Part shown: one piece after another, positions 53,301 to 64,000 of the stretch
Numbering within the stretch: the first letter of the stretch is position 1
Layout: every line of letters begins with the position of its first letter
DNA from: Symbiodinium natans
Lineage: Eukaryota; Sar; Dinophyceae; Suessiales; Symbiodiniaceae
Assembly: GCA_905221605.1 (NCBI GenBank)
Contig: CAJNDS010002373.1
Location: 376,001 to 440,000, forward strand
Reading direction: 5' to 3'
DNA length: 64,000 bases
Program-made: the position numbers and the translations under genes
Notes under the pieces: generated by a model
What the model saw: only the letters and a program-made list of their open reading frames with translations
The model's database searches: none
What the model was told of the DNA's origin: nothing

Positions 53301-54959
53301 AAACTGCGGCAGCGCGGCAGGTGCGACGCATGTGAAAGCACCATGAACATGGATGAAGGCAACATGAAGTCACGGAGTTACAGAATGCTTCGTGGGGTCT
53401 TGGTGTTCTCTCCTAGGCTTGTATCTTCCACCTGGCCACTTGAAGCTGCTGTTCCGATCGCTGCCGTCGCTGCCTTCTCTTTCTATGCCTGCTGGGTGCC
53501 TCATGGCACCCTGCCCAAGGAGCACACCGAAATCAGACCTACATCCCTGAGTTTCAAAAGAAGCCCCAAGCCACACAAGGCCCGCACCCCCATCGCTTGG
53601 CTGAGGAGGATAGGCCGGGCCGACAGGTAGCGGAAGGGAACCACTTTGCCAGACCTAAGACACACAGGTTGGCAAAGGTTTTTGTATACGGATGGTTGGG
53701 ATTTTCTGAGGTTTCGAAAGGTTTCGACACTCTCGAAATCAGGCAAAGCACTTAGCCCCTAAGCCGATGATGTCACTACGTGAACCCAAACGAAATTCAC
53801 CCGAAGAGCAAGATGGGCAAGCACACGCGTGGGCTTTGGTGGGTGACAGTACATCCTACTGCTTCCTGTTGTCTCGCTTCAAGTGTCTCTTCATCTCGTT
53901 AGGTGACAGAATGAGACAGACACCCTTTAAATGCACAGCGTAGCTACGTGAAAGCCAGCCTCCGATTGGCAGAGAGCTAGAGAGCCGCATAGGCCCATCT
54001 ATGCATGAACGCTTATCGGCTGTATGTCACGAACCGAACACCCTCGCAAGCACGGGAGGTTTGACCAAGCTTGTGCGCCTGCTTCTCGTGGTCGTTGGCC
54101 AACTGACAGAACCTCCAACGAGCCTTGATGTGGCTAGGTTCTCACACCTCGATGGTGCTCAGCTATCGACATATGACTCGGACTCTAGCTCCGGAGCCTG
54201 CTGCATTTCTACTGGTATCACCCTCTAGCACCTTAGCAGTCTAACAGTTCTATGACATCAAAGCTGCTGGGAACTCGACTGAACCATAACACGAGCCAGC
54301 CGTGATGGTCGGGTTTGTCCATGGCTATGCATGCTTTATCTGAAGGAGCCCTCCAGAATTCCTTGATGGAGAGCTGTTTTTTTCAGGGTCTCGCCGGGAC
54401 ATCTACGTTGGACGGCGTATCGTAAAGTCTTAAGGCACAATTTGCCGCACGGCTGGCTCGAGACAAAAAACACTGTGGAACCCTACATTGGAAGAGCGCT
54501 GGATTGCTTCGCGCGCCTTTCCTATTGTAACAGTCTTGACTGTCGCAGCCGGCCCCCAAACCCGAACCCTCATTGGTTCTACTGTGGCTCTATTTTCGGA
54601 ATTGGAGACTCAGCCACTCAGCCCAAGCAAAGGACATGGCCAGCGGAGATGCATCGAAACTTGAAAAGAAGGGTGCTTTGGGTCAGAGGTGCCTTACTAC
54701 ATCTAGAACATCCAACTATGTTAGAGGAAGGAAGTTTCTCGCGAGGGTCGGCGAATAAACTCATACCAGACCACTTCAAGAACATAGGCCTCAAGCACAT
54801 GCGGACTGTGGGTCTAGAAAAGGGAACCTATTTCAGGCTTAGGGGCATGGGGGGAGAACAGTTTTCTGGAGCACCATGCAATAAGCGACAAAGTCATTGT
54901 GGCTTGTGCAGGGTGACAAGGAAGTCTACAAGCTACTTCATCTATGCCTGATTTGAATG
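50361..54959. other. No gene assigned
   Basis: AT-richer sequence at 50590-50870 with repeated GAGCTCTT/AAGAAAG motifs; degenerate GCAAGCAAGC/GCATGC repeats at about 51395-51730; short coding-like minus stretch near 52630-52690 (VGAKIEALKPGRFLAAQSS). Nothing else supportable. Confidence 0.35.
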
Positions 54960-55190
54960 AGTAGGGGAAAGACCTACAGACGCTCGCTGCAGCTCCGCAG
55001 CTACTTCCGGTCTTGACAGCTTGCCTAAACTCATTGCAGGCCACGCAGCATCGAGCTTCTGCTGAGCCCTCGTGGCCACTACTGGTAACAAACTGCCCTT
55101 GAAAGTCGGGACAGCACGGCTTGACAAAGCCTGTCGGAGTGCTGTTGGTGTTGGTGTCCATCTGCACATAAGATGGGCCTTTAACCCTGT
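54960..55190 (-). CDS. Possible Cys-rich exon of hypothetical protein
   Basis: Minus frame VKGPSYVQMDTNTNSTPTGF, then KPCCPDFQGQFVTSS and EARCCVACNEFRQAVKTGS. The CC-x-x-C-x-x-F-R spacing recalls the luminal CCNTCEEVR region of ERGIC/Erv46-type proteins, but the match is short and unproven. Confidence 0.33.
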
Positions 55191-58100
55191 AGGTGGAAAA
55201 CCAACTGCAGCAGGGATCATGTCGGACAACTGCTGTATGTATGCCAATGTGCAGGAGCGCAGGGTTACAAGCTGTCGGTGCGTGTGCATGATATATGCGT
55301 ATACATACGCACACATTACATGATTGCATATGTGATCCCGGCTCGCGGTTCGCCAGCGGTTCGCCACCGCAGGTGCCCCTATTCCCCCCTTTCGCCCCTT
55401 CCCTGCGCCTCACGCACGTTCGACTAGCCAGGCCCATGCCACAGAACTGTCGTCGCTTTTAACTGTCATCGCTTTTGGCCTTGGATCGTCCTCCTGCAAG
55501 TGACACTTGCAATGCACTGTCGGCGCGGTCTTACTCTGTTCGGAGCCTACGCTACGCTGGCACATGTGTTCCATGTCTTGAGGTGTTTACAAAACAAAGC
55601 TAAACAACGTGGCACCTGTCAGCATTGCCGGTGGATGCAAACTGCCCAGGTTGCTTCGAATGCTGATCCCCGCTCAATATCCACTTTCTGAAACTTGGTG
55701 CACCGCACGAAGCCTAGACATGCCGGCTGATAGGCAAGTAAATTACTTCGTTTAAAAAGGCCATGTCATACATTTCCTGTGACAGAGGATATGCAATGAT
55801 ACGGCCGCTATCTTCCACGGCATGGCAGACTTTGAAGTCCGAATTGAAACAGTGGCTGCCTCACCGCGCATTTGGAAGCTTTACACACGACTTGATGACA
55901 TGTGGACCTGCTACGTAGAGCTACAGAAAGGACTCGTCACACTGACTTCGGCCTTGCAAAATTCCACAAGCATCCTGGCAAAGAAATGCAAACGTGCGTG
56001 CACACTTTGTCATGGGCATGTACTGCAATAGCACTGAACTCGCACAATCGTGTACACATGTCCGTGTCTTTGCAATGCTTGCCTTTCCAAGCAGACACCA
56101 AACGTGCGGTGGCAGTCTGTGGAAGACAAGGCGAAGGGCCCGCTCGTGAGCAAGGTGTTGGACTGGGATGTAGGCTTGCGGCGTGCAAAGTACCATCGTC
56201 CAGACTCACTACTGATTGAAGGGATCCCTTATAGAATAAGCCTTCATTCCCTTACTAAGCCTTACTACGCGTCTTGATCCCTGAAAGCCACCAGGTGCCA
56301 GCACACCAGAAGACACGCACGCTCACGTGCACCAACGCCGCTGCTTGAAAAAAACACAAAAAATCACCACCCGCTGAGACGCGTGACGTCTTCAGAGGCC
56401 GAGCTTTCAAACAGATGCGAGGATAGCCATGTAGTGTATCCCTGCACCGTCATGCATGACATGGCCTTGTAAGCGCAATCTACATATGCAGTGGTGGGGA
56501 AGCACATTGTGGTGGGTGTCGCCGTGTTCGGGCTGTCCAGTAGCAGAATCCGACAATCAACTGGGAATCGATGAAGGGCATTCAGCATTCAGATCGTGGA
56601 AAGCTTGCGGAAACCCGTCTCACGGCATCCTACAGCCTACGGTGTGCGTATGAGCAGTACATTGGCACAATCAGGGGCCACTTGCTTGGATAACTCCGAG
56701 ACCTGCAGGATGATGTGCTGCACGGCACGCAGACGATTTTACCCGGGCATGAACTTCAATCTCATGATCAAGAACAGGCTAACAGGCTTCAGGCTAACAG
56801 GCTTCAGGCTGAGGCACTTGGGGGCTTTCGGGTCTTGGGCCTCGGTCTTCAGCTTCAGGACTCGGCAAGAGAAGCTTCACTACATCTCGGACTGTCATGG
56901 CTTTGACGTGTGGAGTTTGAGTCTCAGGACGAAGCCGAAGCATTAATCGCAATGATATGTCTGACGAGGGTGCAATTCTGTGCTTGTGCTACCGGCCCTT
57001 ATGCTTTTCCATGCTCAAAGCGTTCTCGGCGCTACCATGTGCACAACTCGTTGGTTCCCTGATGTTCCATGTGACACACCTTCATTGGGTGCCTCTCTGA
57101 ACACCTCTGAACTCGAGAACGCAGTGCAGGCACCTTCGACTGCGCTGGTGTCAGGCGTGGCCTTGGAGCGGCCATAGAGGCAACCTTCGGCAGCGATAGG
57201 CTCCAAGAGATGAAGAGGCAGGAACAAATGCTCGTGCCACGTGGGACCGAAGGCGCCATCCCCCTGAAGCACGAACGATCATCATGCAAACGCTGCTTTG
57301 GGGGAATAGACCGACCGTCGCACCAGCATCTACTTCTCCACGATGGGGCAAAGACTGCATCCAGCCCTGCCCCCGAATCATCACTACACGAACCTGAATT
57401 CTACGAGCTCTCTCCGTGTCCCCTGAATTCAGTGGCCTCCGATCATTCCCACACTGCTGCCTGCGAGGGTGCCTACGCACCTCGGCAGTTCAGGAGGGGG
57501 CGAAGGGTGAGCGACGGGCCTGCAGAGATACTGGATCATTATTTTTTCTGGCACCCGACTAGCCACGGCACGGTTGATGGGTATTTGGATCTGCATTGAT
57601 GCAAGGGCTTGGAAGGCCTGAGGGTTTGCTGCAGAATCCAGGGCTTTCCGGGTCAAGCATTCAGGGTTTAGGTCTCATGCGTTGGCACATTTTGCGCACA
57701 AAAGCCGCGCTCAAAACCCGAAAGGCCCAAGGACAGCTTTGAATGAACCAGGCTGGGCACAATCCAACACTGCTACCCAGCGTGGCGCACACTGGCACGG
57801 AGAGACCAAAAGTGAGTACCTGCAGGTCAAGAAGTACGGATCATAGCTCCCCTGTGAGCTACAGGCTGTCTCCCTTTCGGGAAGTAGACTATTGGGCCAG
57901 ATTCTCTGGCTACAATAGGCAAATAGGCTCCCCATTCACGTCGAACGAATGTGTGGACCTCACTTCTGCTCAGATTTCAGGCTTCAGGTGTCAGGGCGAG
58001 CGGATTAAAATGGCTAGGACTGGCTGAGGCAGGCCGCCGAGGAGCTGCTGAATCGTGAACCGTTAACCCTCTTCAACCCCACACTTTTGTGACCTTCTGG

Positions 58101-58551
58101 GGGTCTTCACATTCTTGCAGCAGGCTTGCAGGGTGAGAGCCCAGTGCTGGCAACAGTCATGCCCAGGCACCGCTGGGGGCAGCCCCAGGGCAGCCCCGAC
58201 CAGGCCACCTACAGCGGAGCCGCTGGCGCCACCTTTCACACTTTTGAGCCCAAGATGGGTTCAGGGGCTTCAACACATATGCCCACGAGCTGGGCTGACA
58301 TAGGTTTTGGGCCTTTCGGGTTTGAGGTTTTGAGTTTGGAGGCGCAGGGTTCCTAAGTTTTGGGTCCTGCGCCCCTAGGCAGGATCACCAAGCCTGAAGG
58401 CTTGTTGCCAGTCCACCGATGATTGATTCCCGAAATTTGCATGGTATGGCCCTAAGTCAACGAACAACAATCAGGCCATGCGCTCTATGCTGCCCGGGTG
58501 CCCAGAGAACCCAGGGCCACCCCGCCGCGCAGCGCAGACGAAGCCATTAGG
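55191..58551. other. No gene assigned
   Basis: Only weak frames. A lone CCCTTTCGGG (reverse of the retrotransposon hairpin core) is at 57872-57881. Confidence 0.35.
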
Positions 58552-58902
58552 TCAGCGCCTAGAGCGAAGGGTGAAGGGGGGATTAGGTGCATGAGCCTCG
58601 ATTCGGCTTTCGGACGGGCAGGGCTTGATATTGATTAGGTTCGCCGTCAAGTTAGAATTCCCGCAAGCCGGATCGAGCTTGAGCTCAAGGCTTGGAGAGG
58701 TCTTCTCAAGTATGGGGGAGTCCACAGGCTGCAGAAGCTTCCCAATACGTTGAAGGCATCTGACGCATGTCATGGGTGGACCCCCATAGCAACCCCTAAG
58801 CAGCATAAAGCAGCCGAAGCACGTGCCGTCTGCGGGCTCGACCTCTCTGCATCCTGGGCAATCATGCTCTTCAACAGTGACACAACCGTGAAATTGGGGC
58901 AT
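58552..58902 (-). CDS. Possible Cys-rich hypothetical protein
   Basis: Minus frame with CPGC, CFGC and CVRC pairs in the first 50 residues (HDCPGCREVEP, GTCFGCFMLL, MTCVRCLQRIG), resembling a zinc-binding arrangement. Codon bias is weak, so this may be chance. Confidence 0.27.
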   Translation of the reverse strand: MPQFHGCVTVEEHDCPGCREVEPADGTCFGCFMLLRGCYGGPPMTCVRCLQRIGKLLQPVDSPILEKTSPSLELKLDPACGNSNLTANLINIKPCPSESRIEAHAPNPPFTLRSRR

Positions 58903-61719
58903 TGGGTTTGGGTGATTTGCTTGCCTTCTGGTCGGGTGGGTGGGGTCGGGTTACGGGAGAGGCTCAGAGCCGCCCTCGAAACACAACGAAACCCTGTTTT
59001 AAACTAGAACTGCTGAAGCTTAGGTGCTCCGGCTTGATTGTTTCCAAAATCTGAACTCACATCTCGAAGTGAAAAGGGTGCAGCCTGTAGGCAATGGCAA
59101 GCAGGCTTTAGCGTCACTTTCCACAAGAGTTTCAGGGCCTGTCGCTTGATGTCAGCCGCCGCTTGGTTTTAAGAGCCTAGGGCCACTTCGGCTTGAAAAG
59201 CCTTTTAGGTCGTCTTGCCCTCAACCCTCCCTCCCACTCCCACAGGACTCATACCCGCAAACCCCGAATCTGCGTTTTGCCCTGAGCCGAGCGACCTCCG
59301 AATTGACCCCAGCGGTGGAGAACCTGCAGCACTGCAGCACTGTAGAGCAGGGGCCCACGGGTTGGAGGTATCGTTCAGGTGGGTTTGGGCTCGTAGCTGG
59401 GCAAAAACAGCATCCCCGCAAAGTACACAAACTTGAAAAAGCTAGCAAACAGATTACAACCTACAACCGTGGCGTGCAAGACACGGATACATCCATTGCA
59501 AGGGCTACCTCCTGCTGCGTTCCATCCTTCCGTCTTGCCTTGCTGAAGCCACAGTCCTCTTCTGACTCGGAATAGTTATTTGTGAACATGCCTTCTTCAC
59601 TGAATCCACAACATCCCCCCCCACCCCCCCGAAACAAAGTCCCGAAGGGTGCAGCCAGCGGGGCTTCACCAAAAGCCCCGGAGCACTGCTGGAGGCCGAC
59701 GTGCGGAAAGTTTCTGGGCCTTCGACCATGCTTGGGCTCGGTATTGGGTTGCCGCTTCTCCTCTAGATGAGCAAAATACTTGCTAGCACGCTTCGAGGCA
59801 GTCCAAGCAACACACAGCAACTACTCGTGTGCGATTTCGTCACAGGTTGCTAAACATTGCAGCTCGGGAAAGGCAGCCGCCGCGAAGATTTACGCTGTCG
59901 CAGCATGTCGCATAGCACGCAGTACTTAATTGCTGCAGACTCTAAGCACGGTCTCGAATCGATGACCTGCAGAGTTGCCCCGAAACAGGAGAGGCCCATA
60001 CAACTTGCAACATCATCTTACATCACTGGCAAGAAGTTAGAACCCAAAAAGGCGACCAACGCATGTAAAATTCTCCTGCAGCTGAATGTCTGCATCCTGC
60101 AGCCTGAATGTCTGCACTGTTGGGTGTCTTGTAGCTGGCAGCACAACGCAAATGGTTTCTTTGTGTTTGTTCAGCTTATTTCCTTTGTCACTTTTGCCTA
60201 CTATGAAATTTAATTTATGTCGTATTCTGTGCTCAATATGGTCTTATGTATTGCTTTGCTTATTTATGTATGTCGGCTTTAATGTCGCTAGTTCATTCGT
60301 TCTTTCGTCTCTGTTCCTTCCTTTTATTTCGTTGATTTTTTCTCGCTTCTGCATGTTATTTATTTAAGTATTTGTTTATTGGGCCAGAAATCATTCTGGA
60401 CCCTTGGTTGCCTGTTTTGGTCAAGGATCAGAGGAAATACAAGGTTTTCCGGGTCAAGAAGACATAGAGGTTTCTCATTAAGACAAAGGAAATAGAGGTT
60501 TTGCGAGAAATGGAGGTTTTCTTAGAAAAAATTAGAGGAAAGGTTCCCTATTTATGGCATGATCTTCTTTGTAAACCAAAAAGGCTTCAAAAAGGAAATG
60601 CAAGCACAAGCCGGGGCCGGGGGGGGCGAAGGGGAAAACCCCCCCCCCCCCCCCCCACAACCGACCCCCATTTGCAAACACGCTCCTCGCACGACGGGTT
60701 TGGAAATCGATTGATTATGGTTTCTGAGTCCTCGTTTATGGCACGGCCTTCTTTTGATAAAGCACGCTTGCAAAGCTTCAAAAGAACACACAAGCGCAAC
60801 GAAGCCGGTCGCCGAGAAGCCAACAAGCCGAAAGGGCCAACGGAGCCGAAGAGGGAAGAATTGCCTTTGATTTAGGCACTGGATACCACTACCGTAGTCG
60901 TGCTAGCTTTTTGATTGTTGTTTCTCGTCCTCCTTTTTTAGAATGAACTTGTTGATCATGTTGTTATGTGAGCCCTATTGCAGCAGCCTAACCCCAGGAA
61001 CCCCCAAGCCATAAAGACCCTACGTGGCCTCGTAGCAGGTCATCAGAGGGGCCTTCCACAGCCTGGCGGCTTGGGGCTTTCTTTTGCAAAAAGGATCTTC
61101 AGGGCTAGGGCTGTAGGCGCTTGGGGCTCGTACAGTTGCCCGAAGGACTTGCCAGAGAGGCCTGGGGCAATTTTTCGTTCTGAAAGGTTTTGCTGTTGCC
61201 GCAATTCCGCTTTTGCCGGGAACCGAAAGGCACACAGAAGTCGCTGCGCGGCTTCGGTGGCTATCCGATAGCCTGCTGCCGGAAGTCCAGAGCTTGGGAT
61301 TCGCTGAATGACCACATCACTCTTTGGTCTAAGGCTAAGAAAGGTGCGAGAAGCAGTGCGGACAAAACGCCATTGCAAAAGGCTCTCTCTTGCATAGCTC
61401 ACACTGTAGGTATACAGCTTCTTGCCTAGGACAATCAAACCTGGAGCGGGAGCCTTTTTCTTAACAAAGTTGAGTTACGTCCCGAAGCCCGAAGCTCAAG
61501 GAACTGTACCTGATGCCTTCTTCGGGGACCGCCTGCTTCGCACCCTAAACTCTACTGAAAGCGGAAGAGTGCCCGCCTCAATGGACAAGACATCCAAGGA
61601 TTGGCAGAGCAGTCCTGCACCGGGGACGGTGTTTGGCTTTGTTTTGGCTCCCTCGAAACCTCGGCAGAAGTTGGCGACTTGAATGTTGGTCCCCAGCTGC
61701 GTCCTCCAGCGGTCCCAAA
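58903..61719. other. No gene assigned
   Basis: C-runs at 59616-59630 and 60640-60656 and the T-rich dispersed repeat at 60150-60560. Confidence 0.35.
60150..60560 (+). repeat. T-rich dispersed repeat, copy 2
   Basis: T-rich block (TTTATTTCG, CTTTCGTCTCTGTTCC) followed by AGGTTTTCC, AGAGGTTTCTC and GGAGGTTTTCTTAG motifs, as at 31680-32100 in the same orientation. A related pair of TTTATGGCA...TTCTTT...GCTTCAAAA segments follows at 60550-60600 and 60735-60785. Confidence 0.4.
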
Positions 61720-61935
61720 CAGCATTCCGCTGATGCTGCCGATGCCCGCGTTGATGGGAACGGACAAGCCGAAGGTCAGCGGAGCCGGGATGATGCCTGG
61801 CAAGTGTGGGATGTATAGCTTCCATTGGAATCTACAGGGTTTTTGGGTGGTGGTAGTTGCGTCTTGGCCCAAGTTCCTCCGGCCTGACAACATGCCCACC
61901 ACCGCACCTCCGGCTCCTGCCAATGGGCACAGCAC
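61720..61935 (-). CDS. Possible membrane-protein exons
   Basis: Two minus-strand hydrophobic, Gly-rich stretches: about 61935-61880 (VLCPLAGAGGAVVGMLS) and 61825-61715 (YIPHLPGIIPAPLTFGLSVP, then INAGIGSISGMLFGTAGG), separated by a possible short GC-AG intron. They look like transmembrane segments; no transporter family assigned. Confidence 0.4.
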
Positions 61936-64000
61936 TCAGGACTCAAGCATTGAGCGGGGGCGCTGCGGTGCTTACCCAAGGGCTAGGGCAAATGCCGGGG
62001 TTCTACACCAAGGACATGCGCATGTCTGCCGAAGATCCTGGTTCCATCCTTATCGTTTCTGCAACACAATGATGTGACCACCCCGTCGCAATTCGACTCC
62101 ACTACTTTGAAGGAGATTAGTCTTAATTAAGCTTCGGGTTCGGGGTTCCATTTCAGTAGGTCATGTTGGAAAGCTTCGGTGGTTCAGGTTGAGATTCCTT
62201 TCTTGAGTTGCAGTGCTTGGAGCCCGGGGCATTCCCACAAGGCACACAAGAGTCTACGGTGCAGCGCCGTTGGGATGTGTTGGGGGTTTGGAGTGCAAAA
62301 ACGCACTGCCAGTTCGGGGAGCCCTCTCCGTCTCAAACACAGAGCAGATCAAATCCCGAGAACTTACCAAATATTGACTCCAAGATCGAGCAGCACCGGC
62401 CGTCCTCCTGTGAGCGCCCCCAGCCCGCCAGCTCCGAGGCAACCTTTTGAGGAATTACGGTTACCTGCTCGGGTTTAGGGCCTCCCACAACTCCAGGTCA
62501 CCGGCCAGCAAGACAATCCGAAAGATTTGCATGCCCCAAAAAGAAACAAAGCACAGGCCAAGCCCAGGGACACAGAGACCTCACTATGCTGCTAGAGGCT
62601 TGCATACGCACTGCACAGTGCAACAATGCACGACCTTGCAAAACGACCAGTGAAATCGCACCAACGCACCTCTTTAGTCTCCACCCTGACCGTCGGCGGG
62701 TTGAGGGTGTTGGGGCTCAGGCCGCCGTGGCAAGGTTTTTCCATTGGAAACAGTACAAATGAGAACACAATGCCCCACCAACAACACTGCGCCCGAGGTA
62801 CGGCTGCTTTTGGACATCGCCGCGATGTCAATGGTAACATGGGTGGGGGCCTCCGCAACACTCTTTCAGGGCGCTCGCAGCTAAGCATGGGACACGTCTG
62901 CAGGATTCTGTGCCAAGTTGTGGTCTGATAGGAGTGCAGAGGGAATGCAGCTGCTACGCAACCATCTCAATCCAGCCGGGAATGCTTTTGCAATCAACCT
63001 TCAACGCATATGTGGTCTGCATTGCATGAGGGCATGAGGAGTCGATTTTTCAATCGCCCGGTTGGTTTTATGAAGCTTGCCTGCCTCTGACTTCTGGATG
63101 CTACGGTAGCTCGGCGGGACCTTGGCATGGCTCCAGAGCGAGCAGTTACCTCTCGTCCTGTCCTTTCGAGCTTAGCTTGCTACAACTAAACAGCAGCTAC
63201 AGCCCACCGCACGCAAAAGCTCGCAACTGAAACAAGTTGCATGTGCCAAGGTCCGAAAAGAGTGCTTCAGCCCGCCGGCGAGACATGCTACAGATTGCAC
63301 TACATTCGGTTCCATTCCCAGTTAAGCTGCTGGAGCCCCTGCATGAAAGAAACATCGTGGACTGCTGCCTAGCCCTGAAGAACAGTATCCCTTGAAAAAC
63401 ACGGTTACACACTCGCCCACTCGCCTGCACAAACTTTGGACTGGCTCGTGTCGCTTGGTGCTCTTGGTGTTTTTCTCCGTTTCTGCTGCTAGGCTCATTT
63501 TCTTTCTGTTGCTCCGCACCCGCTGCTGGCTCCACGTCCGGGTGTTGTTTCTTGCTCCGTGCCCACTGTTGCGCTGGTGACACAACCAAAAACCACAGGT
63601 TCGCTCTCCTCCACTGCAGCAAAAGGTGTAGGAGGGTGTTACCCACTAATTCGCTATCGGCAGCTGGGTGACCAAGGTTGAACGACAAGACAGCTGCTCC
63701 ACATAATGATCTGTGCCTTAGCTGGCTGTGGAGGCTTCTTTTCATGTCCTAAGCTCTAAAGACCTGCTCTCTGCTCCGACCCTCAACCCCAAGACCCCTG
63801 CTGAACTCCGTGGCCTAAGTGAACTGCAAGTGTGGGATCAATGGACAGATGATGGGGCACGGCTCAGCTACACAAACTGGAGGTCTGTTAAATAGGTTTG
63901 CTGGTCTGGCAGTGGGCTTCATGTACGGTTTGAATGGGTTGTAGATTCTGATCCCTTCAGGCAACAGCAACCGCCGAGCAGCTTTCGATCAAGAGCTCCT
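61936..64000. other. No gene assigned
   Basis: Only weak, unsupported frames up to the right edge. Confidence 0.35.

Noticed and set aside
54442-54951. 169-residue plus-strand reading frame
   Set aside because: Mixed composition, no motif, no signal peptide and no coding bias beyond chance.
57872-57881. Retrotransposon-type hairpin core CCCGAAAGGG outside the element
   Set aside because: A single 10-bp match on the minus strand without the TGAGCCG-like tail is within chance for 64 kb.

Overview
The window looks like nuclear DNA of a dinoflagellate, probably Symbiodiniaceae-like. Splice donors in two identifiable genes are mostly GC or GA instead of GT, exons are tiny, host coding signal is almost all on the minus strand, and there are many G/C homopolymer runs and microsatellites. 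All identifications come from reading translations and motif order; no database search was run.

The left half (about 0.1-32.2 kb) is a set of nested genes. A class II histidyl-tRNA synthetase (HisRS) on the minus strand can be followed exon by exon from 32175 down to 133, where it leaves the window. Its intron 28071-2247 (25.8 kb) contains a glutathione S-transferase (GST) gene on the same strand (25472 to 4868). The GST intron 23049-5343 (17.7 kb) contains a large-exon gene for a secreted or membrane protein with POMP/pectin-lyase-like repeats and a multi-pass C-terminus (22693 to 5602). The first exon of that gene is split by a complete 12.4-kb LTR retrotransposon on the plus strand (10224-22621), with identical 143-bp LTRs and a perfect 5-bp target-site duplication. 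The insertion lies just after the predicted signal peptide.

The retrotransposon is Ty1/copia-like in order (gag with CCCH fingers, protease, integrase, RT, RNase H). Its last ORF continues for about 1,500 residues past RNase H. This extension reads, in order, as a 2OG-Fe(II) dioxygenase-like domain, an SGNH-hydrolase-like domain, a Tpt1/KptA RNA 2'-phosphotransferase-like domain, a zinc ribbon, an unknown region and a W/R-rich tail. A short GNRA-type hairpin (CCCGAAAGGG followed by a TGAGCCG-like tail) recurs through the element in different frames and in its non-coding 3' part.

The right half (32.2-64 kb) is sparse. It holds one clear secreted acidic repeat protein gene (45929-45123, minus), several multi-exon hypothetical genes visible as coding-like minus-strand exons (near 35.5, 39, 44.6, 46.3, 48-50, 55 and 61.8 kb), and long stretches of simple repeats, degenerate minisatellites and AT-rich dispersed sequence.
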